Shown: positions 28,434 to 32,440 of the stretch, piece after piece
How the letters are laid out: the number at the start of each line of letters is the position of its first letter
How positions within the stretch are numbered: position 1 is the first letter of the stretch
Assembly (NCBI GenBank): GCA_011525945.1
Contig: WYBJ01000183.1
Location: 1-32,440 of the forward strand
DNA from: Burkholderiaceae bacterium
Lineage (GTDB): Bacteria > Pseudomonadota > Gammaproteobacteria > Burkholderiales > WYBJ01
Direction of reading: 5' to 3'
Length of the DNA stretch: 32,440 nucleotides
Translations under genes and position numbers: made by a program
The notes under the pieces: generated by a model
The model's input: the letters and a program-made list of their open reading frames with translations, nothing else
Told to the model about the DNA's origin: nothing
Databases searched by the model: none

Positions 28434-28461
28434 ATTCTAATCGCATTCGGCGCGCGGAAAA
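28434..28461 (-). promoter_or_regulatory. candidate promoter of dusB-fis-purHD
   Basis: On the minus strand TAGAAT (28439-28434) forms a likely -10 element about 50 bases before the dusB ATG. The matching -35 is poor (TTTTCC, 28461-28456, 16 bp spacing). Placement in the only sizeable gap upstream of the run supports it. Confidence 0.4.
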
Positions 28462-28474
28462 AGCAAGCAAATAC

Positions 28475-29620
28475 TCAAATGCGACTGCCGAAGATCATAC
28501 GACGCATCAAGAAACGCTTCGCCGGCCCTGATGCATCGAGCAAATACAAGCCCGCGCCACGCGCCACCCCAAGCAGCGGATCATCGTTCGAAAACATACG
28601 CACGAGAAAATCGGTGAACACCGCCCCACCGGTGCGATCGAGCCTGCGCCCGGCACGATAGCCCTTGAGCCCCTGCAGCAAATCCTGCCCGCGGCGACGT
28701 GCTTCGGCGAGCGCGCGCGCGAGCTCGAATGCATCGCGCAAACCCAGATTGAACCCTTGACCGGCCACGGGGTGCAGCGTCTGCGCAGCGTTGCCGATCA
28801 GCACGTGGCGGTTGCCGGCGATGCGATGGGCGAATCGCAGCTGTAGCGGGAAACAAGCGCGAGCGCCGACGAGTCGCGCTTCCCCCAGCCGCTCGCCGTA
28901 GCTTTGCACGAGCGCACGCACGAACGCGGCGTCGGTCATGGCGTCGAGCGACGCCGCTTCGCTCTGCGGCACGGTCCAGATCAACGCATGTCGGTCAGCA
29001 CAGGGCAGAAGTGCAATCGGCCCCGCGCCGGTGAAGCGCTCGTAGGCACGAGCGGCGTCGAGTCGCGGGCTCTGGATCATGGCGGTGAACGCGCACTGGC
29101 GGTAGTCGCGCTCGGTGCGGCCGCCCGGCGCGGCGAGGCTCGCACCGCCGTCGGCCTGCGCAACGATGCGCGCGCGCGCGGTTGCGCCGTCGCCGGCGTG
29201 CTCGTAACCGATCTCCGCCGCCCCGGCGCCAGACTCGATCCCCTGCACCCGAGCACCGGCGACGAAGTCGATGCTCACTTGCGCCGCCCGTGCACGCAGT
29301 GCGCGCACGAGCTCGTCTTCGGCCACCACGTAGCCGAGCGCGTCGAGCTCGAGTTCCGCGGCGTGCAGCACGGTGTGGCCGAAGCGGCCGCGCTGCGAGA
29401 CATGCACCGAGCGGATCGAACTCGGCGAACGGATCTCGCACCAGGCGCCGAGGCGTTCCAGGATGAGCCGGGCGCCATGCGAGAGCGCGAACACCCGGCC
29501 AGGGCGCACGCCCGGTTGCGTGTGCGCTTCCAACACCAGCGCCCGCATGCCGTGCGCCGCTGCCGCAAGCGCAGCCGACAGCCCGACCGGACCGCCGCCG
29601 ATTATTGCAACATCATGCAT
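28475..29620 (-). CDS. UbiH/UbiF-family FAD-dependent hydroxylase
   Basis: A 381-residue flavoprotein monooxygenase of the ubiquinone-synthesis group. The FAD-binding Rossmann motif GGGPVGLSAAL is at about 8-18, the mid-protein DG motif reads AQADGGAS, and the ribityl-binding signature is HVLIGNAAQTLHPVAGQGFN, diagnostic for UbiH/F/I enzymes. These hydroxylate the aromatic ring of ubiquinone precursors using O2 and NADPH. The exact ring position cannot be decided from the sequence. The GNAAQTLHP version and the position after pepP point to UbiH. It follows pepP by 7 bp, an arrangement known from enteric pepP-ubiH operons. Confidence 0.88.
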   Translation of the reverse strand: MHDVAIIGGGPVGLSAALAAAAHGMRALVLEAHTQPGVRPGRVFALSHGARLILERLGAWCEIRSPSSIRSVHVSQRGRFGHTVLHAAELELDALGYVVAEDELVRALRARAAQVSIDFVAGARVQGIESGAGAAEIGYEHAGDGATARARIVAQADGGASLAAPGGRTERDYRQCAFTAMIQSPRLDAARAYERFTGAGPIALLPCADRHALIWTVPQSEAASLDAMTDAAFVRALVQSYGERLGEARLVGARACFPLQLRFAHRIAGNRHVLIGNAAQTLHPVAGQGFNLGLRDAFELARALAEARRRGQDLLQGLKGYRAGRRLDRTGGAVFTDFLVRMFSNDDPLLGVARGAGLYLLDASGPAKRFLMRRMIFGSRI

Positions 29621-29627
29621 CGCTGCC

Positions 29628-30938
29628 TCAGCCGTCGCGCATGAGCGCCTCGATGTCGACGATCGCTTTGGGCGCTGCCGCGGTCAAAACCTCACCGCCG
29701 TCGGGCGTGACCAGCACGTCGTCTTCGATGCGGATACCGATATTGCTGAGCGCCTGTGGTACTCCTTCGCCCGGACGCACATAGATGCCAGGCTCGACCG
29801 TGAGCACCATGCCGCTGGCAAGGCGCTTCCACCGGCCCTCGCCGCCGTACTCCCCCGCGTCGTGCACATCAAGCCCCAGCCAGTGGCCGGTACGATGCAT
29901 GTAAAAGCGTCGGTATGCGCCGCTCTCGATCGCCGCATCGAGGCTACCCTGCAGCAGGCCGAGATCGATCATGCCTTGCGCCAGCGTGCGCACCGCCGCG
30001 GCATGCGGATCGTTGAAGTCTCTTCCCGGCGCAACCGCGGCGATCGCGTGCGCTTGCGCGGCCAGCACCAACTCGTAGAGCGCCTTCTGCGCGCCCCGGA
30101 AGCGGCCACTCACCGGGAAGGTGCGCGTGATGTCGGAAGCATAGCCATCGAGCTCGCAGCCGGCATCGATCAGCACCAGGTCGTCCGGCTCTAGCAGCGC
30201 CCGGTTGGAGACGTAGTGCAACACGCAGGCATTCGCGCCGGTGGCGACGATCGAGCTGTATGCGGGGGCTTGCGCACCGTGGCGCAGAAACTCGTGCATC
30301 AGCTCGGCCTCGACCTCGTACTCGCGCAGCCCCGGGCGCGCGAAGCGCATCGCGCGCCGGTGCGCCGAAGTCGAGATGGCGGCCGCACGCCGCATGGTAG
30401 CCAGCTCGTGCTCGTCCTTCACCAGTCGCATTTCGTCCAGCACGCTGCGCACATCGACCACCTCGACGGGGGCGCGCACACCGGTACGGGCGCGCGCGCG
30501 AACGTTGTTCAACCAGCCGGTCACGCGCCGATCCCAGTGCGAATCGGCACCGAGGCTGAAATACAAGCGCTCGCGATCGCTCAGCAGGGCCGGCAGTTGC
30601 TCGTCCAGCGCCTCGAACGCAAACGCCTCATCCATGTCGAACGCCGCGCGCGCCCCTTCGGGACCGTAGCGCAAGCCATCCCAGATCTCACGTTCCTCGT
30701 TTTTCGGGCGGCAGAAAAGGATGCTGCGCGCGACTGCGCCACCGATGACGACCAGCACCGCATCGGGCTCGGCAAACCCGGTGAGATAGTAGAAGTAGCT
30801 GTCGAAGCGATAGGGGAAAGTGCTATCCCGATTGCGCACACGCTCGGGTGCGGTCGGCACGATGGCCACGCCTTCGCGCATCGCCGCCGCGAGTCGCTCG
30901 CGCCTCGCCTTGAATACAGCCGTCGGATTCTGCACCAT
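29628..30938 (-). CDS. pepP: Xaa-Pro aminopeptidase (M24B)
   Basis: A 436-residue metallopeptidase that removes N-terminal residues preceding proline. The N-terminal creatinase-like domain begins FKARRERLAAAMREGVAIVP and contains YRFDSYFYYLTGF. The catalytic pita-bread domain shows the two-metal ligands: two Asp in LIDAGCELDGYASDITRTF, His in HRTGHWLGLDVHDAG, Glu in LTVEPGIYV and Glu in IRIEDDVLVT. I start at ATG 30938 because the family begins there; the frame extends to 31052 with a sequence of no family character. Downstream ubiH follows at 7 bp. Confidence 0.93.
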   Translation of the reverse strand: MVQNPTAVFKARRERLAAAMREGVAIVPTAPERVRNRDSTFPYRFDSYFYYLTGFAEPDAVLVVIGGAVARSILFCRPKNEEREIWDGLRYGPEGARAAFDMDEAFAFEALDEQLPALLSDRERLYFSLGADSHWDRRVTGWLNNVRARARTGVRAPVEVVDVRSVLDEMRLVKDEHELATMRRAAAISTSAHRRAMRFARPGLREYEVEAELMHEFLRHGAQAPAYSSIVATGANACVLHYVSNRALLEPDDLVLIDAGCELDGYASDITRTFPVSGRFRGAQKALYELVLAAQAHAIAAVAPGRDFNDPHAAAVRTLAQGMIDLGLLQGSLDAAIESGAYRRFYMHRTGHWLGLDVHDAGEYGGEGRWKRLASGMVLTVEPGIYVRPGEGVPQALSNIGIRIEDDVLVTPDGGEVLTAAAPKAIVDIEALMRDG

Positions 30939-31136
30939 CAGTGCGGGCCTTTGCAAAATGGCAGCCAGCGGCGACGTCGTCGGCTGTTCTCCCGCGGACC
31001 GCGCCGAAGCGCCGACTCGGACCCGCTCGAACGCCTGAGCTGCTGGCACCAAGGTATTGCAACACCATGCACGCGCACGCGCAATCCGCCCGCGACGCGC
31101 ACATGGCGCGTTCCACTTTCAGCGCTACGCACCGAC

Positions 31137-31841
31137 TCAGACGGTGTCGTGCGTGTCGCCCAGAATGGCGCGCAACGCGGCGAGTCGCTGTGGCGAGCCG
31201 ACGTCGATCCAGCGGCCCGCATAACGCTCGCCACGTACGCGCCCGTCGATCGCTGCGGCGTGCAGCATGGGTCCGAGCGGCTCGCGGCGGCCGGGCGCGA
31301 TGGCGCCGAAGAAGTCCGGCCGATAAGCCCCGATCCCGCTGAAGGTGAGTCGCTCCTGCGAGGCCACGCCCACGACGCCATCGCGACCCAGCGAGAAGTC
31401 GCCGTGACGATGATGAGCGGGATTATCGACCAGCACGAGGTACGCGTCCCAGTCGACTCGTTCCTGCCCCGGGCGCTCGAACGCAGCCGCCAGCCTGGCG
31501 TAGTCGTACTCGCAATAGATATCGGCATTGACCGCGACGAATGCATCGCCGCCGAGCATAGGCAATGCCTGTGCAATGCCGCCCGCGGTCTCGAGGGCCA
31601 CCGCCTCGTATGAATAACGGATGCGGACACCGAAACGCCCGCCATCGCCGAGAGCTGCCACGATCATTTCGGCCAGGTGCGAAACGTTGACCACGATGTC
31701 GCAGATTCCAGCCGCAGACAGCCGCCGCACCTGCCGCTCGATCAGACTGGCACCACCGGCGGCGAGGAGCGGTTTGGGCATCCGATCGCTCAGCGGGCGC
31801 ATGCGCTCGCCGCGGCCCGCCGCCAGGATGATCGCCTTCAT
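31137..31841 (-). CDS. murU: MurNAc-1-phosphate uridylyltransferase
   Basis: A 234-residue nucleotidyltransferase. The N-terminal LAAGRGERMRPLSDRMPKPLL binds the nucleotide, followed by GGASLIERQVRRL, the substrate segment ETAGGIAQALPML and VNADIYCEYD with the metal-binding Asp. In Pseudomonas MurU turns MurNAc-alpha-1-phosphate plus UTP into UDP-MurNAc, the last step of a peptidoglycan-sugar recycling route. The kinase that makes its substrate is encoded 7 bp upstream, which supports MurU over related glucose- or mannose-1-phosphate enzymes. The frame is open beyond ATG 31841 but overlaps the kinase gene. Confidence 0.87.
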   Translation of the reverse strand: MKAIILAAGRGERMRPLSDRMPKPLLAAGGASLIERQVRRLSAAGICDIVVNVSHLAEMIVAALGDGGRFGVRIRYSYEAVALETAGGIAQALPMLGGDAFVAVNADIYCEYDYARLAAAFERPGQERVDWDAYLVLVDNPAHHRHGDFSLGRDGVVGVASQERLTFSGIGAYRPDFFGAIAPGRREPLGPMLHAAAIDGRVRGERYAGRWIDVGSPQRLAALRAILGDTHDTV

Positions 31842-31848
31842 TTTCACG

Positions 31849-32440
31849 CTAGAACGTGTGCACGACCTGTGCGGCGCGCCCGTGCAGCTCGTCGAGCAAG
31901 CGGGCGAGCGGGGTGAGCTCTCGATAGCGGCTCGCGGCCCGCTCGAGATAGCGAAGCACCAGCGGCATATCGTCGAGGTAACGCGCCTTGCCGTCGCGAT
32001 GCCAAAGCCGCGCGAAGATGCCCAGTATCTTGAGATGACGCTGCACGCCCATCCATTCGAAATCGCGATAGAACTCGGCGAAGTCGGCGCGCACCGGCAG
32101 CCCGGTGCGTCGCGCCATCTCCCAGTAGCGTATCGCCCAGTCGAGAACACGATCCTCCGGCCACTCGATGTAGGCGTCTTTCAGCAGCGACACGAGGTCG
32201 TAACTGAGCGGCCCCAGCACTGCGTCCTGGAAGTCCAGAATGCCCGGGTTGGGTTCGGTCATCATGAGATTGCGCGAATGATAGTCACGATGTACATACA
32301 CGCGCGGTTCGGCGAGATTGCGCGCGATCACGATGTCGAACATGCGTTCCAGGAGTTCGCGCTGCCGCGCATCGACCGCTCGTCCGAGATGACGGCTTAC
32401 ATACCAGTCGGGGAACAGCGCCATTTCACGCCGAAGCAGC
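31849..32440 (-). CDS. amgK: anomeric MurNAc/GlcNAc kinase (aminoglycoside phosphotransferase fold), 5' end outside window
   Basis: About 197 codons of the C-terminal part are present; the gene runs off the right edge, so the start is unknown and an internal Met is not the true start. The APH-type catalytic loop VYVHRDYHSRNLM and the metal-binding ILDFQDAVLGPLSYDLVSLLKD are visible, followed by the helical C-terminal lobe (FEWMGVQRHLKILGIFARL). AmgK phosphorylates MurNAc and GlcNAc at C1 in cell-wall recycling. The next gene is murU, the known pathway partner, which supports the assignment over antibiotic-modifying kinases of the same fold. Confidence 0.87.
   Translation of the reverse strand, partial: LLRREMALFPDWYVSRHLGRAVDARQRELLERMFDIVIARNLAEPRVYVHRDYHSRNLMMTEPNPGILDFQDAVLGPLSYDLVSLLKDAYIEWPEDRVLDWAIRYWEMARRTGLPVRADFAEFYRDFEWMGVQRHLKILGIFARLWHRDGKARYLDDMPLVLRYLERAASRYRELTPLARLLDELHGRAAQVVHTF

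Noticed and set aside
30216..31613. 465-codon plus-strand open frame opposite pepP and murU
   Set aside because: Both minus-strand genes have full catalytic motifs; this frame has shadow composition.

Overview
The window reads as chromosomal DNA of a GC-rich betaproteobacterium. The evidence is the gene families and their order: lgt facing ilvD, a full branched-chain amino-acid (liv) ABC transporter, dusB-fis followed by purH-purD, oxygen-dependent hemF, and amgK-murU followed by pepP and a ubiH-like gene. This is inference from families and synteny; I cannot name the genus.

Layout. 1-1684: chromosome left of an integrated element, with the broken 3' end of an unknown gene (1-289), an HD-domain nucleotidase-like gene facing left and a GNAT acetyltransferase facing right. 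1685-6837: a small (about 5.15 kb) tRNA-targeted island. It is bounded by an 18-bp direct repeat of the tRNA-Ala(CGC) 3' half and carries a P4-type tyrosine integrase next to the tRNA. Its cargo is a VapBC toxin-antitoxin pair, the left end of an IS21-family element interrupted by a frameshifted IS630-family element, and almost 1 kb with no recognisable gene. A strong hairpin plus T-run just outside the left repeat looks like the original tRNA terminator, pushed 5 kb from its gene.

6813-18197: tRNA-Ala with its promoter, a SapC-family gene, lgt, ilvD (acetohydroxyacid-derived branched-chain amino-acid synthesis), a thioredoxin-like DUF255 protein, a small periplasmic cytochrome c, and the transporter substrate-binding lipoprotein-livH-livM-livG-livF. 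A 12-bp hairpin between the binding-protein gene and livH probably sets unequal expression.

18332-22207: a two-gene signalling unit. A membrane histidine kinase with a helical sensor region is followed 15 bp later by one polypeptide that joins a Hanks-type Ser/Thr kinase to two receiver domains. No conventional output domain is present, so the Ser/Thr kinase itself is probably the output. This is the most interesting protein-level feature in the window.

22248-32440: a long run of minus-strand genes: dusB-fis-purH-purD (tRNA modification, nucleoid protein, de novo purines), a VOC-fold protein, hemF (haem), and separately amgK-murU (cell-wall sugar recycling), pepP and a ubiH-like flavin monooxygenase (ubiquinone synthesis). 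These are ordinary housekeeping functions and appear intact.
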